From NCBI GenBank assembly GCA_035650215.1, contig DASRIC010000066.1, forward strand, positions 51,670 through 115,669: DNA of 64,000 nucleotides, given 5' to 3'. This stretch comes from JACVRW01 sp035650215. Lineage in GTDB: Bacteria > Actinomycetota > Thermoleophilia > Solirubrobacterales > Thermoleophilaceae. This document shows, in pieces, positions 8,082-16,964 of the stretch. Each line of letters starts with the position of its first letter. Positions within the stretch are counted from its first letter, which is position 1. A model generated the notes under the pieces. That model was given only the letters and a program-made list of their open reading frames with translations, was not told where the DNA came from and did not search any database. The translations under genes and the position numbers were made by a program.

Positions 8082-9968
8082 CTACCCGCCGAAATGGGGC
8101 GCGTCGGCCGAGATGGTGAGCGCTCGCTCGGCCGAGAGCTCTGTCACCGTCCCCGCCAGGGCGGCGGCGTCGCCCGCGTAGACGAGCTCCTCGATGCTTG
8201 CGAACGCGGCCTCCACCCAGGCCGGGTCTAGCGGTGACTGCACGGCGCAGACGATCCTCTCCGCCGGCGTGGGCCGCGGCCGCTCGCCGGGGTTGAAGAG
8301 CTCCTCGTGGACCTTCTCCCCCGGGCGCCGCCCCACGATCTCGATGCCGATGTCCACCTCGGGCTCGAGCCCGGCGATCCGGATCATGTTCTGCGCGAGG
8401 TCGATGATCCGAACCGGTTCGCCCATCTCGAGCACGAATACCTCGCCGCCCACCGACAGCTCGCCGGAGCGGATGATCAGCTGCACCGCCTCAGGGATCG
8501 TCATGAAGTAGCGGGTCATCCTGGGGTCGGTGACCGTGACGGGCCCGCCCTGCGCGATCTGGCGCCGGAAAATCGGCACCACCGAACCGGAGGAGCCGAG
8601 CACGTTGCCGAACCGGACCGCCGAGTAGCGGGTGCCCTTCCAGCGGTTCTGGGCCGCCTCGACGGCCCACTCCGCCAGCGCCTTCGAGGCGCCCATCACC
8701 GTCGCCGGGCTCACGGCCTTGTCGGTGGAGACGAGCACGAAGCGCTCCGTCCCCGCCTCGCCGGCCGCCGCCGCCACGATGCGCGTGGCCACCGCGTTGT
8801 TGCGCACGGCCTCCACGGGGTTCTCCTCCATCAGCGGCACGTGCTTGTAGGCCGCGGCGTGGAAGACCACCGACGGACGGTGCTCGTCGAACACCTCGCG
8901 CATCCGCGTGGCGTCCTTGCAGTCGGCGAGCACGGCGGCGGTGTTGCCGAAGTGGCGCTCCTCCTCGAGCTGGCGGCGGATCTCGAAAAGCGCGTTCTCC
9001 GAGTTCTCGACGAGCACGAGGCGCTTCGGGCCCACGTGGGCGATCTGGCGCGAGAGCTCCGCGCCGATCGAGCCCCCGGCCCCGGTGACGAGCACCACCC
9101 TGCCGCGCAGGTAGGCCCCCACCCGGTCGATCTCAACGCGCACCGGCTCGCGACCGAGCACGTCCTCGACCTGCACTTCGCGCACCTGGCGCATGAGGTT
9201 GACCCCGCCCGAGAGCAGCTCGAACGTGGTGGGCAGCGTGCGCACTGGGATGCCGCGCTCGCGGCACGAGGTCACGACCTTCTGGCGCAGGGTGCCCGAC
9301 GCCGACGGGATCGCGATGATCACCTCGGACGGCCGCACGCCGTCGAGGATCCGCGGCAGCTCGTCCGTTGGGCCGAGCACCTTGTGCCCGGCGATGCGCA
9401 TCCCCTGTTTGCGTGGGTCGTCGTCCACGAAGCCCACGGGCGCGCTGTGCAGGCCCGGGTTGCGGCGCAGCTCGAAGGCCACCTGCTGGCCGCCGTTCCC
9501 CGCTCCCACGATCAGCACCTCGTTCGCCGCGCGCTCGAGCAGCGGCCCGCGGCTGGGGCGCTCCACGAGCGCCCGCACCGCGAAGCGGGCGCCCGCCACG
9601 AAGGCGAGCGCGAGCAGGAAGTCGAGCGCCACGACGCTGCGCGGCGGGTCGTGGCGGCCGATCGAGAAGACGAACAGCACGACGATCAGCCCAACCGTGC
9701 AGACCACGACCGCCTTGAGGATCGTCTCGAAGTCCTTCTGGTCCACGAAGCGCCACAGCTTCGAGTAGAGCCCGAACATCGCGAAGATCACGAGCTTCAT
9801 CGCCACGACGAGCACGATCGTGTCCGCGAGCAGGTCCTCGTAGCGCCCGGGAATGCCCTCGTCGAAGCGCAGGACGTACGCGAGGTAGTACGCGAGCGCG
9901 AGCAGGCAGGCGTCCACGCCGACCTGCCCAAGGCGGCGCACGTTGACTGATGAGGCGAACGATCGCAT
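8082..9968 (-). CDS. Polysaccharide biosynthesis NDP-sugar 4,6-dehydratase/epimerase (CapD/WbpM/PglF-type)
   Basis: 628 residues. The first about 130 residues hold four membrane helices. A CoA-binding-like Rossmann fold follows (VLIVGAGNGGQQVAFEL near 150). The catalytic SDR domain starts at VVLVTGAGGSIGAELSRQI (near 292) and contains STDKAVSPATVMGASKALAEW near residue 420. There the usual SDR Tyr is Met in an M-x3-K arrangement, characteristic of this family of UDP-GlcNAc 4,6-dehydratases. The product would feed diamino- or deoxy-sugar synthesis for surface glycans. It is divergent from the DedA gene with about 47 bp between starts. Confidence 0.9.
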   Translation of the reverse strand: MRSFASSVNVRRLGQVGVDACLLALAYYLAYVLRFDEGIPGRYEDLLADTIVLVVAMKLVIFAMFGLYSKLWRFVDQKDFETILKAVVVCTVGLIVVLFVFSIGRHDPPRSVVALDFLLALAFVAGARFAVRALVERPSRGPLLERAANEVLIVGAGNGGQQVAFELRRNPGLHSAPVGFVDDDPRKQGMRIAGHKVLGPTDELPRILDGVRPSEVIIAIPSASGTLRQKVVTSCRERGIPVRTLPTTFELLSGGVNLMRQVREVQVEDVLGREPVRVEIDRVGAYLRGRVVLVTGAGGSIGAELSRQIAHVGPKRLVLVENSENALFEIRRQLEEERHFGNTAAVLADCKDATRMREVFDEHRPSVVFHAAAYKHVPLMEENPVEAVRNNAVATRIVAAAAGEAGTERFVLVSTDKAVSPATVMGASKALAEWAVEAAQNRWKGTRYSAVRFGNVLGSSGSVVPIFRRQIAQGGPVTVTDPRMTRYFMTIPEAVQLIIRSGELSVGGEVFVLEMGEPVRIIDLAQNMIRIAGLEPEVDIGIEIVGRRPGEKVHEELFNPGERPRPTPAERIVCAVQSPLDPAWVEAAFASIEELVYAGDAAALAGTVTELSAERALTISADAPHFGG

Positions 9969-10015
9969 CGGGTTGGCAGAGGAAGTGTGGCGGATCGCTA
10001 GCCTACTTCGCTCCC

Positions 10016-10669
10016 ATGACCGTGCTCGCCTCGATCACGGATCCGATCGTCGAGGTGGCCGTTGACGTGGTGGATGCCATGGGGCTGCCGGGAGTCTTCG
10101 TGCTGATGCTCCTGGAGAGCGCCTGCATTCCAGTGCCCAGCGAGGCCACCATGCTGTTCGCCGGCTTCAACGTGTCGCGCGGCGAGTACAGCCTGTTCGC
10201 CGCTACCGCGGTCGGGTCTCTCGCAAACCTCGTCGGCTCCTGGGTGGCCTATTGGGTCGGCTACATCGGCCGCGTCGACATCCTCGAGAAGCACGGCAAG
10301 AAGCTCCACATCAAGAAGTCCTACCTCGAGTGGGCGGACCGCTGGTTCGAGCGGCACGGCGACGCAACGGTCTTCTTCACGCGCATGCTGCCGATCATCC
10401 GCACCTTCATCTCGCTTCCCGCCGGGGTGGCGCGCATGCCGTTCTGGCGCTTCAGCGTGCTGTCGCTCCTCGGCTGCATCCCGTGGGTGCTGATGCTGAC
10501 CTTCATCGGCAAGCAGGCCGGCGACAACTGGGAGGACTGGAAGGACAGCCTCCACTACGTGGACTACGCCGTGGCCGCGTGCATCGTGATCGGCGTGGTC
10601 TACCTGCTGATCCGGGCGCGCCGGCGTAAGCAGGCCGGGGGCGGCGAGGCCGCCACCGAATCCGCCTGA
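10016..10669 (+). CDS. DedA-family membrane protein
   Basis: 217 residues from ATG 10016. An in-frame ATG at 9950 would lie inside the divergent gene and was rejected. It shows the SNARE-associated/DedA pattern: a re-entrant segment with ESACIPVPSEATMLFAGF, then GSLANLVGSWVAYWVGYIGR, then FTRMLPIIRTFISLPAGVARMPFWRF, and a final helix ending in an Arg-rich tail. DedA proteins take part in membrane lipid (undecaprenyl-phosphate or phospholipid) translocation and proton-motive-force homeostasis; the exact substrate cannot be told. No SD is evident before the start; TAGCCT at 9999-10004 could serve a near-leaderless transcript. Confidence 0.88.
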   Translation: MTVLASITDPIVEVAVDVVDAMGLPGVFVLMLLESACIPVPSEATMLFAGFNVSRGEYSLFAATAVGSLANLVGSWVAYWVGYIGRVDILEKHGKKLHIKKSYLEWADRWFERHGDATVFFTRMLPIIRTFISLPAGVARMPFWRFSVLSLLGCIPWVLMLTFIGKQAGDNWEDWKDSLHYVDYAVAACIVIGVVYLLIRARRRKQAGGGEAATESA

Positions 10670-10729
10670 TCTCATCCTGGCGAACCGGCCCAATCGAACC
10701 TAAAGTGTCCCCAGGGCAGGGGACAGCCC

Positions 10730-12346
10730 ATGGTTCAAGCGAACGTCCACCTGACAACCCCTGCGCGAACGGCCGAGGCGTCGCCACGCGAGCGCACGCT
10801 TGCACGCCTGATCGACGCCGCACGCACGCTCCTGCCCGTCGACGCGGTGACGTTCATCCCGCTCGGCGCGCGGCGTGAGCCGCTCGAGCCCGCCGCCGGC
10901 TGGTACGCCCACGAGCGCCTGCGCGAGGCGCTCAGGTCCGTGGCGGTGGCGGCGCTCGAGCGTGGCGGCCCACTGCTGCTGCCGCAGGGCGACGCCCACT
11001 CGGCCGTCGCGTGTGCCGTGCCCGGCGAGGCCGGCGAGCCGCTCGGGGCGCTGGCGGCGGCCTCGCTCGACCCGTCGCTGCCGCTCGGGGCCCAGGACCT
11101 GCGGACGATCTGCACACTCGCCGAGCTCGCGGGACCCGCGCTCGAGGCAGCAGCCCGGCTCGACGGGGAGGACCGGCGCGCCCGCGACGAGCTGCGTCTG
11201 AAGCGCGCCGCCGAGGACGTGTCGGCCTCGCTCGAGCTCGGGGAGGTGTACGACCGGGTGGTGCGCCACGCCGCGGCGGTGACCGGCGGCTCGCGCGCCC
11301 TGCTGTCGCGTGTGAACCCGCGCAGCGGCGAGCCGCGCCCGGAGGCGCACGTGGACTTCTCCGAGGAGGCGGGCGACCGGGCGCTCGCCCTCGGCAGCGG
11401 CAGCTTCGCGCAGGTGGCGCGCACCCGCTCGCCGGTCCTCACCAGGTGCGGCGAGGCCGAGGGCGGGCTCGGCTCGCTCATGCACGCCCCGATCGAGCTC
11501 GGGCCGCGGCTCTACGGCGTGCTCACAGTGACGCACGAGGAGGTGGACCGCTTCGGCCCGGAAGATCTCGAGCTGCTCGTGCGCCTCGCGCGCTCGTCCG
11601 CTGCGGCGATCGCCAACGCGATCGACTTCGGTCGCGAGCGGCGAATCGCGCGGGTGCTCACGGCCGGCTTCGTGCCCGAGTCGCTGCCGGCGGTGCCCGG
11701 CTTCGAAACCGGGCTCGTGTACGAGCCGGCGGCCGGCGCGCCCGCCGGCGGCGACGTGTACGGCGCCTGGCGCATCGGCACCGGTGGCGAGATGGCCGTG
11801 CTCGTGGGCGACGTCGCGGGCAAGGGGGTGGAGACGGCGGCGCTCAGCGCCATGGCGCGCTTCTTCATCGAGGCTCGCAGCCACGACTCCTCCTCCCCCG
11901 CCGAGGTGCTCGAGCGAGCCAACCGGATGCTGGCCGGCCGTCTGCCGAGCGACAACTTCGTCACCGCCTTCCTCGCCGTCCTCTCCGGCGAGTCGGTGCG
12001 CTACGCGAACGCCGGCCACCTTCCACCGCTCCTGGTCTCGGACGGGCGCGCGAGCGCCTTGACGACTCATGGGCTACCGCTCGGCGTCGAGCCCCGCGCG
12101 CGCTACGGCGAGAGCGAGCTGCGCCTCCGAAGCGGCGATCTAGTGTTCGCCTACAGCGACGGCCTCGTGGAGACGCGCAGTGGCGAGGAGAGCTACGGCA
12201 GCGAGCGGCTCGTCGACCTCGTGGCTCGCCTGGCCCGCAGCCTCGCCCCCCAGGAGCTGGTGCGCGCGGTGCATGACGAGGTGGCCGGCTGGGCGGACGG
12301 GCTCGCCGACGACGCGGTGGCGCTCGCGCTCCGGCGCCGCGGCTGA
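10730..12346 (+). CDS. GAF-domain PP2C/SpoIIE-type serine phosphatase
   Basis: 538 residues. An N-terminal region (about 20-150) looks like a degenerate GAF fold; a second GAF domain spans about 160-310 (ELGEVYDRVVRHAAAVTGGS to LARSSAAAIANAID). The C-terminal 220 residues are a SpoIIE/RsbU-type PP2C domain with PAGGDVYGAW, VGDVAGKGVETAALSAMARFF, YANAGHLPPLLV and FAYSDGLVETR, so the metal-binding Asp residues are present. Such enzymes dephosphorylate anti-anti-sigma factors in partner-switching stress pathways, but no anti-sigma or STAS gene is adjacent. It stands alone between dedA and purM. Confidence 0.88.
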   Translation: MVQANVHLTTPARTAEASPRERTLARLIDAARTLLPVDAVTFIPLGARREPLEPAAGWYAHERLREALRSVAVAALERGGPLLLPQGDAHSAVACAVPGEAGEPLGALAAASLDPSLPLGAQDLRTICTLAELAGPALEAAARLDGEDRRARDELRLKRAAEDVSASLELGEVYDRVVRHAAAVTGGSRALLSRVNPRSGEPRPEAHVDFSEEAGDRALALGSGSFAQVARTRSPVLTRCGEAEGGLGSLMHAPIELGPRLYGVLTVTHEEVDRFGPEDLELLVRLARSSAAAIANAIDFGRERRIARVLTAGFVPESLPAVPGFETGLVYEPAAGAPAGGDVYGAWRIGTGGEMAVLVGDVAGKGVETAALSAMARFFIEARSHDSSSPAEVLERANRMLAGRLPSDNFVTAFLAVLSGESVRYANAGHLPPLLVSDGRASALTTHGLPLGVEPRARYGESELRLRSGDLVFAYSDGLVETRSGEESYGSERLVDLVARLARSLAPQELVRAVHDEVAGWADGLADDAVALALRRRG

Positions 12347-12381
12347 GCGCCCCTGGCGGGCCCATTCGCTTGAATGGCCGC

Positions 12382-13443
12382 GTGACCGAGGGCGCGTACG
12401 CACGATCAGGCGTCGACCAGCAGCTCGCCGGCGACGCCGTGGCCTCGCTCGTCGCGGTGCTGTCCGGCATCGACACGGGCCGCCCGTCGCGCGCGGCGCT
12501 CGCCTCGGGCCACTACGCGAACGTGCTGCGGCTCGACGAGACGCACGGGCTCGCGCTCTCGTGCGACGGGGTAGGCACCAAGATCATCGTGGCCGAGCAG
12601 CTCGGCCGGCTCGACACGGTCGGCATCGACTGCATCGCCATGAACGTGAACGACGTGATCTGCGTGGGCGCCGACCCGATCGCGGTGCTCGACTACATCG
12701 CCGTCGAGCGGGCCGACCCGGCGGCCCTCGAGCAGCTCGCGACCGGGCTGCGGGAGGGAGCCGAGCAGGCCGGCGTCGAGATCCCGGGCGGCGAGCTGGC
12801 GGTAATGCCGGAGCTGATCCGCGGCCACCCCTCGCCACACGGCTTCGACCTGCTCGGCTTCTGCGTCGGGCTCGTGGCGCTCGACCGGGTGGTCACGGGA
12901 GCCGCGATCGAGCCCGGCGACGCCGTGATCGGCATCCCCTCGAGCGGCCTCCACTCGAACGGCTACACGCTCGCGCGGCGCGCGCTGCCGGACCTCGGGG
13001 AGCGGGTTGGCGAGCGAACCGTCGGCGAGCTGCTGCTCGAGCCGACCGTGGTCTACGTGCGCGCGGTCCGGGAGCTGCTCGACTCCGGCGTCGAGGTGCG
13101 CGGGCTCGCGCACATCACGGGCGAGGGCTTCCTCAACCTCCTGCGGCTGGAAGCGCCGGTGGGCTACCGCATCGACGCGCCGCTGCCGCTGCCGGCGGTG
13201 ATCGAGCTGATCGCCGAGCGCTCCGGGGCGGGCGACGCCGAGCTGTTCGAGGTCTTCAACATGGGCTGCGGCTTCTGCTGCGTGGTGCCGGAGGCGGACG
13301 CCGACGAAGCGATGGCGCTGCTCCGGCGCCGGCACCCGGGCAGCGCCGTGATCGGCCGCGTCACGGCGAGCGCCGGCGTGGTCGAGCTGCCCGGCGCCGG
13401 CCTGAGCGGTCGCCGCAACGAGGGCTTCGCGCCGGCCGGCTAA
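12382..13443 (+). CDS. purM: Phosphoribosylformylglycinamidine cyclo-ligase (AIR synthetase)
   Basis: 353 residues from GTG 12382; an upstream in-frame TTG at 12370 is possible, but family members begin just before the AGVD-like motif (YARSGVDQQ here). Conserved PurM blocks are seen: SCDGVGTKIIVAEQ, DCIAMNVNDVICVGADPI, GIPSSGLHSNGYTLAR, HITGEGFLNLLRL and FEVFNMGCGFC. It catalyses ATP-dependent closure of FGAM to AIR, step 5 of purine synthesis. No other purine gene is nearby, so it appears as a single gene. It ends 3 bp from the convergent DsbA-like gene. Confidence 0.95.
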   Translation: MTEGAYARSGVDQQLAGDAVASLVAVLSGIDTGRPSRAALASGHYANVLRLDETHGLALSCDGVGTKIIVAEQLGRLDTVGIDCIAMNVNDVICVGADPIAVLDYIAVERADPAALEQLATGLREGAEQAGVEIPGGELAVMPELIRGHPSPHGFDLLGFCVGLVALDRVVTGAAIEPGDAVIGIPSSGLHSNGYTLARRALPDLGERVGERTVGELLLEPTVVYVRAVRELLDSGVEVRGLAHITGEGFLNLLRLEAPVGYRIDAPLPLPAVIELIAERSGAGDAELFEVFNMGCGFCCVVPEADADEAMALLRRRHPGSAVIGRVTASAGVVELPGAGLSGRRNEGFAPAG

Positions 13444-13446
13444 GCC

Positions 13447-14256
13447 CTAGGCGAGCTCCCAGAGCTCGCCGGTCAGGAAGCGGGTTTGCTTGACGCGCCA
13501 ATCGGCGGCGAGGCGCCAGAGCTCGGCGCTCGCCCTCGGGCCGGGCAGCTCGCAGACCGCCTCCAGCTCCGCGGCCGCCATCCGGCCGAACCGCCGCAGC
13601 GCGCCGAGCACGTCGGGCGGGGGCTCGCCGGACGCCCGCGCGCCGGCCTCGCGCGCGGCCTCGCGCCAGCGCTCGTAGCCGTCGGCGCCGGCGAACCAGG
13701 CCTCGCCACCCGCCTGGCCGACCGGCACGAGGTGCAGGCTGGGCAGACCATGCGCGCGAACCTCCTCCGGCGCCGCGCGCGCCTCCTCGAGATCGGCGCC
13801 GAAGGCCTCCACGATCGCGTTCGAGCCGAGATCGATGCGGAAACGCTCGGCGTCGAGCCCGGCCGCACGCGCCTCCTCGACGAGCGCCTCGGGCGCGTCG
13901 AGCTTGCGGGCGCGGCAGAAGATGCCCTCGCGCAGCGCGCGCAGGTAGCCGGCAGCCGCCTCCGCTCCCTGCTCGGCCGCCGCCTTGACGGCCATGCAGG
14001 CCGGGTAGCTCGAGCGGATCGCCCCGCTCCCGGCCAGCACGCGCGGATCGACCGGCATCCCCGAGCGCGCGGCGGCGTCGAGCCACTCGATCACCAGGGC
14101 GGCGCGGTCGGCAGGATAGTCTCGGGCGAGGCCGCCCATCACGTAGGTGATGTCCACCTCGGCGCCGAACTCCCTCTGGAGACGCCGGAGGCAGGGCTCC
14201 AGCGCCCACGAGGCCGGGCAGGCAGGATCGGTGTGATAACGAAGACGGACTGCCAC
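13447..14256 (-). CDS. DsbA-family thioredoxin-fold protein with incomplete CxxC
   Basis: 269 residues. The N-terminus YHTDPACPASWALEPCLRRL matches the DsbA/FrnE/SpxH-like pattern in which DPxCxWCWxxEP follows beta-strand 1. Here the motif is CPAS, so only the first (nucleophilic) Cys remains. A helical insertion follows and the cis-Pro region may be GLPSLHLVPVG near residue 180. Without the second Cys, dithiol oxidoreductase activity is doubtful; an adaptor or glutathione-dependent role is possible. No signal peptide, so probably cytoplasmic. Only 17 bp separate its start from that of the divergent kinase. Confidence 0.75.
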   Translation of the reverse strand: MAVRLRYHTDPACPASWALEPCLRRLQREFGAEVDITYVMGGLARDYPADRAALVIEWLDAAARSGMPVDPRVLAGSGAIRSSYPACMAVKAAAEQGAEAAAGYLRALREGIFCRARKLDAPEALVEEARAAGLDAERFRIDLGSNAIVEAFGADLEEARAAPEEVRAHGLPSLHLVPVGQAGGEAWFAGADGYERWREAAREAGARASGEPPPDVLGALRRFGRMAAAELEAVCELPGPRASAELWRLAADWRVKQTRFLTGELWELA

Positions 14257-14273
14257 CAGAGCGCGGAAAATAG

Positions 14274-15761
14274 ATGACGGTGATAGGGACGCTGATCAGC
14301 GGCCGCTACCGGCTCGAAGAACAGATCGGGTCGGGCGGCATGTCCACGGTCTACCGGGCCTTCGACCCCACCCTCGAGCGCTGGGTGGCGATCAAGCTGA
14401 TGCACCGGGACATCTCGGAGGATCCCGACCAGCTCGAGCGCTTCCGCCGCGAGGCGCGCGCCGTGGCGCAGCTCAACCACCCCCACGTGGTCACGGTGAT
14501 CGACGCGGGCGAGGACGACGGCGCCCCCTACATCGTGTTCGAGTACGTGGAGGGCGAGACGCTCAAGGAGCGCATCCGGCGCCTCGGGCGCCTGCCGCTG
14601 TCCGAGGCCGTGGCGTACGCGATCGAGATCGGCCGCGCGCTCGAGAGCGCCCACCAGCACCGGCTCGTGCACCGGGACGTGAAGCCCCAGAACGTGCTGA
14701 TCGACATGGACGGCCGCGCCAAGGTCACCGACTTCGGCATCGCGCGCTCGCTCGAGGCGCACGGCCTCACGGCCACCGGTCGCGTGCTGGGCACCACCGA
14801 CTACGTGTCGCCCGAGCAGGCGCTGGGCCACGAGGTCACCGAGCAGTCAGACATCTACTCGCTCGGCATCGTGCTCTACGAGATGCTCACCGGCGAGGTC
14901 CCGTTCGGCGCCGACACTCAGGTGGCGGTGGCGATGAAGCACGTGCGCGAGCAGCTGCCCGACGTGCAGCGCCGGCGCCCGGAGTGCTCGGCCGCGCTCG
15001 CCGCCGTGGTGGAGCACGCCACCGCCAAGGAGACCCAGAACCGCTACGCCACGGTGAGCGAGATGGTGCACGACCTCGAGGAGGTGCTGGCGATCGAGGC
15101 CGCGCGCACCGGTCAGACGACCGGCGAGGCCACCACAGTGCTGCGGACCCTATCCGGCGACACCGCCGACTTCGCGCCGGTGCGCATGCGCCACCCCAAG
15201 CGCATGGCCGCGATCATGGTCGTGGTGCTGGCGCTCACCGGAGCCACCCTCATCTTCTTCGCGAACCGCACCGAGAAGGGCACCGGGGGCCCGGTCAAGA
15301 CCCCGACCCGCCAGCCGAGCCTCGCCGCCGTGCAGCTGGGGAGCTCGGCGGCCAGCGATTACGACCCCGAGGGCGACGGCGAGGAGTCGCCTGAGGCCGC
15401 CCGCAACGCGATCGACGGCAACAACCCCACATCGTGGAACACGGAGACCTACCAGGGCGGCTTCGAGGGCTCGAACAAGAGCGGCGTGGGGCTCTACGTG
15501 GACGCGGGCAAGCGGATCGCGGCGCGCGAGCTCGGGCTCGTGACCTCGACCCCGGGCTTCAAGGCCACCGTCTACGCCTCGAACACGGTGCCCGGAGGCA
15601 TTCGTGGCTGGCGGCCCGTGAGCCGCAACCAGCGGGTGGGCGAGAAGCAGACCTTCCAGCTCGACGTCGCACGGTCGAAGTTCCGCAACTACCTGCTCTG
15701 GATCACCGAGCTGCCGGAGGGCGGCAAGGTGATGATCCAGGAGCTCGGCCTGCGCGCCTGA
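14274..15761 (+). CDS. Membrane Ser/Thr protein kinase with discoidin-like extracellular domain
   Basis: 495 residues. The kinase domain (about 11-270) is complete: GSGGMSTVYRAFD loop, catalytic Lys in VAIKLM, HRDVKPQNVL, DFGIA and SPEQA. One membrane helix follows (MAAIMVVVLALTGATLIFF, about 308-327). The outside part (about 330-495) has no PASTA repeats. Instead it reads AARNAIDGNNPTSWNTETY and ends FRNYLLWITELPEGGKVMIQELGL, a galactose-binding/F5-F8 type C-like fold seen in some actinobacterial kinases and MviN-associated proteins. It may sense a cell-wall glycan; that is inference. Confidence 0.88.
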   Translation: MTVIGTLISGRYRLEEQIGSGGMSTVYRAFDPTLERWVAIKLMHRDISEDPDQLERFRREARAVAQLNHPHVVTVIDAGEDDGAPYIVFEYVEGETLKERIRRLGRLPLSEAVAYAIEIGRALESAHQHRLVHRDVKPQNVLIDMDGRAKVTDFGIARSLEAHGLTATGRVLGTTDYVSPEQALGHEVTEQSDIYSLGIVLYEMLTGEVPFGADTQVAVAMKHVREQLPDVQRRRPECSAALAAVVEHATAKETQNRYATVSEMVHDLEEVLAIEAARTGQTTGEATTVLRTLSGDTADFAPVRMRHPKRMAAIMVVVLALTGATLIFFANRTEKGTGGPVKTPTRQPSLAAVQLGSSAASDYDPEGDGEESPEAARNAIDGNNPTSWNTETYQGGFEGSNKSGVGLYVDAGKRIAARELGLVTSTPGFKATVYASNTVPGGIRGWRPVSRNQRVGEKQTFQLDVARSKFRNYLLWITELPEGGKVMIQELGLRA

Positions 15762-15775
15762 CGCGCGGGCCGGCC

Positions 15776-16909
15776 TCAGCCGCTGAACCAGCGCTCGCGC
15801 CGGCTCGATCCGAAATGCACCTTCTCGGCGGCCAGCGCCGTGGACGGCTCGTTGAAGGTCCCCGTCTTCGTGGGGCCGGAGAGGAAGTCGATATCCACGC
15901 GCCCGACGAGCCCGCCGCCGAACTCGATGTAGCAGGAGCCGCGCCCGTCGTACGGGCCGGGCGGCTCGCCGTCCCGGAGCTCCGCGATCAGCTGCCGCGC
16001 GACCACGCGAGCGGCGCCCTCGGCGAACACCCCCGCCTTCGGAACGCCGGCCGTGGCCACGTCGCCGATCGCGTACACGCCCGGGTAGCGGGTCCGGAGC
16101 GTGGCCGACTCGACGGGCACGTACCCGTTCTCGGTCATGCCGCTGGCCACCACCACGTCGGGAGCTCGGTGCCTGGGCACCCCGAGGAAGAGCTCGAACG
16201 GCAGCTCGCTGCCGTCGTCGAGCACCGCGACGCCGCGCGCGGCATCGACCGAGGCCACGCCGCGGCCGGGGATGAACGCGATGCCCCGCTTGCCGAACTC
16301 CGTCTCGAGCGCGGCGGACGTGTCGGGCGAGGGCGGGACCGGGCGCCCGAGCGGGACCACGAACGAGATCTCGCAGCGATCTCGCACACCGCGCGCCGTG
16401 AGCGCGTCGTGGAGCAGCAGCGCGCACTCGCTCGGCGCCGGGGGGCACTTGTACGGCGCCCCGCAAACGCCGATCACCGCGCGACCCTCGGAGAACGCCG
16501 GCACCAGCTCGGCAAGCCGCTCCGCGCCGGCCAGCGAGTAGAACTCGTTTCCGCCGTCGGCGAGCCCGGGCGTGGCGTCGAAGTCGTAGTCGGCGCCGAG
16601 CGCGACCACGAGCACGTCCGCCTCGTGGGATCCCGCGGTCGTGGTCACTGTGCGCGCGTCGGGATCGATCGCGGTGATCGTCTCCTGCAGGAAGCGCACG
16701 CCGGGCTTCGCGATCTCGCGGTACGGCAGCCGAACCGCGTCGGCGCTCGTGCGCCCGAACATCACGTCGAGCTTCGCGAACCCGAACGCGAACGCGTCGC
16801 TCCGGTCGATCAGCGTGACCTCGAGCTCGTCGCCGAACGCCTCCGAGAGCATGGTGCTCAGCTCGAGCCCGCCGAAGCCCGCCCCGAGGATGAGCACGCG
16901 TGAGCTCAT
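15776..16909 (-). CDS. FAD-dependent pyridine nucleotide-disulphide oxidoreductase (SQR/NDH-2-like)
   Basis: 377 residues. It begins with an FAD Rossmann motif, VLILGAGFGGLELSTML, and has a second dinucleotide region near 140 (GRAVIGVCGAPYKCPPAP) and a C-terminal FAD motif YAIGDVATAGVPKAGVFAEG. The Cys in YKCPPAP matches the conserved Cys found in sulphide:quinone oxidoreductase and flavocytochrome c relatives. Enzymes of this family pass electrons from sulphide or NADH to quinone at the inner face of the membrane; sequence alone does not settle the substrate. The stop lies 14 bp from the convergent kinase gene; it diverges from the decarboxylase with 55 bp between starts. Confidence 0.8.
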   Translation of the reverse strand: MSSRVLILGAGFGGLELSTMLSEAFGDELEVTLIDRSDAFAFGFAKLDVMFGRTSADAVRLPYREIAKPGVRFLQETITAIDPDARTVTTTAGSHEADVLVVALGADYDFDATPGLADGGNEFYSLAGAERLAELVPAFSEGRAVIGVCGAPYKCPPAPSECALLLHDALTARGVRDRCEISFVVPLGRPVPPSPDTSAALETEFGKRGIAFIPGRGVASVDAARGVAVLDDGSELPFELFLGVPRHRAPDVVVASGMTENGYVPVESATLRTRYPGVYAIGDVATAGVPKAGVFAEGAARVVARQLIAELRDGEPPGPYDGRGSCYIEFGGGLVGRVDIDFLSGPTKTGTFNEPSTALAAEKVHFGSSRRERWFSG

Positions 16910-16964
16910 CGAGCGACCCTATCCGCTCTCGATCCCGCCGGTGCGGGCTGGCAGGATCTCTCGG

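Noticed and set aside
9950..10015. Upstream ATG for the DedA gene
   Set aside because: It would overlap the divergent dehydratase start, and the extra residues do not match the DedA N-terminus.
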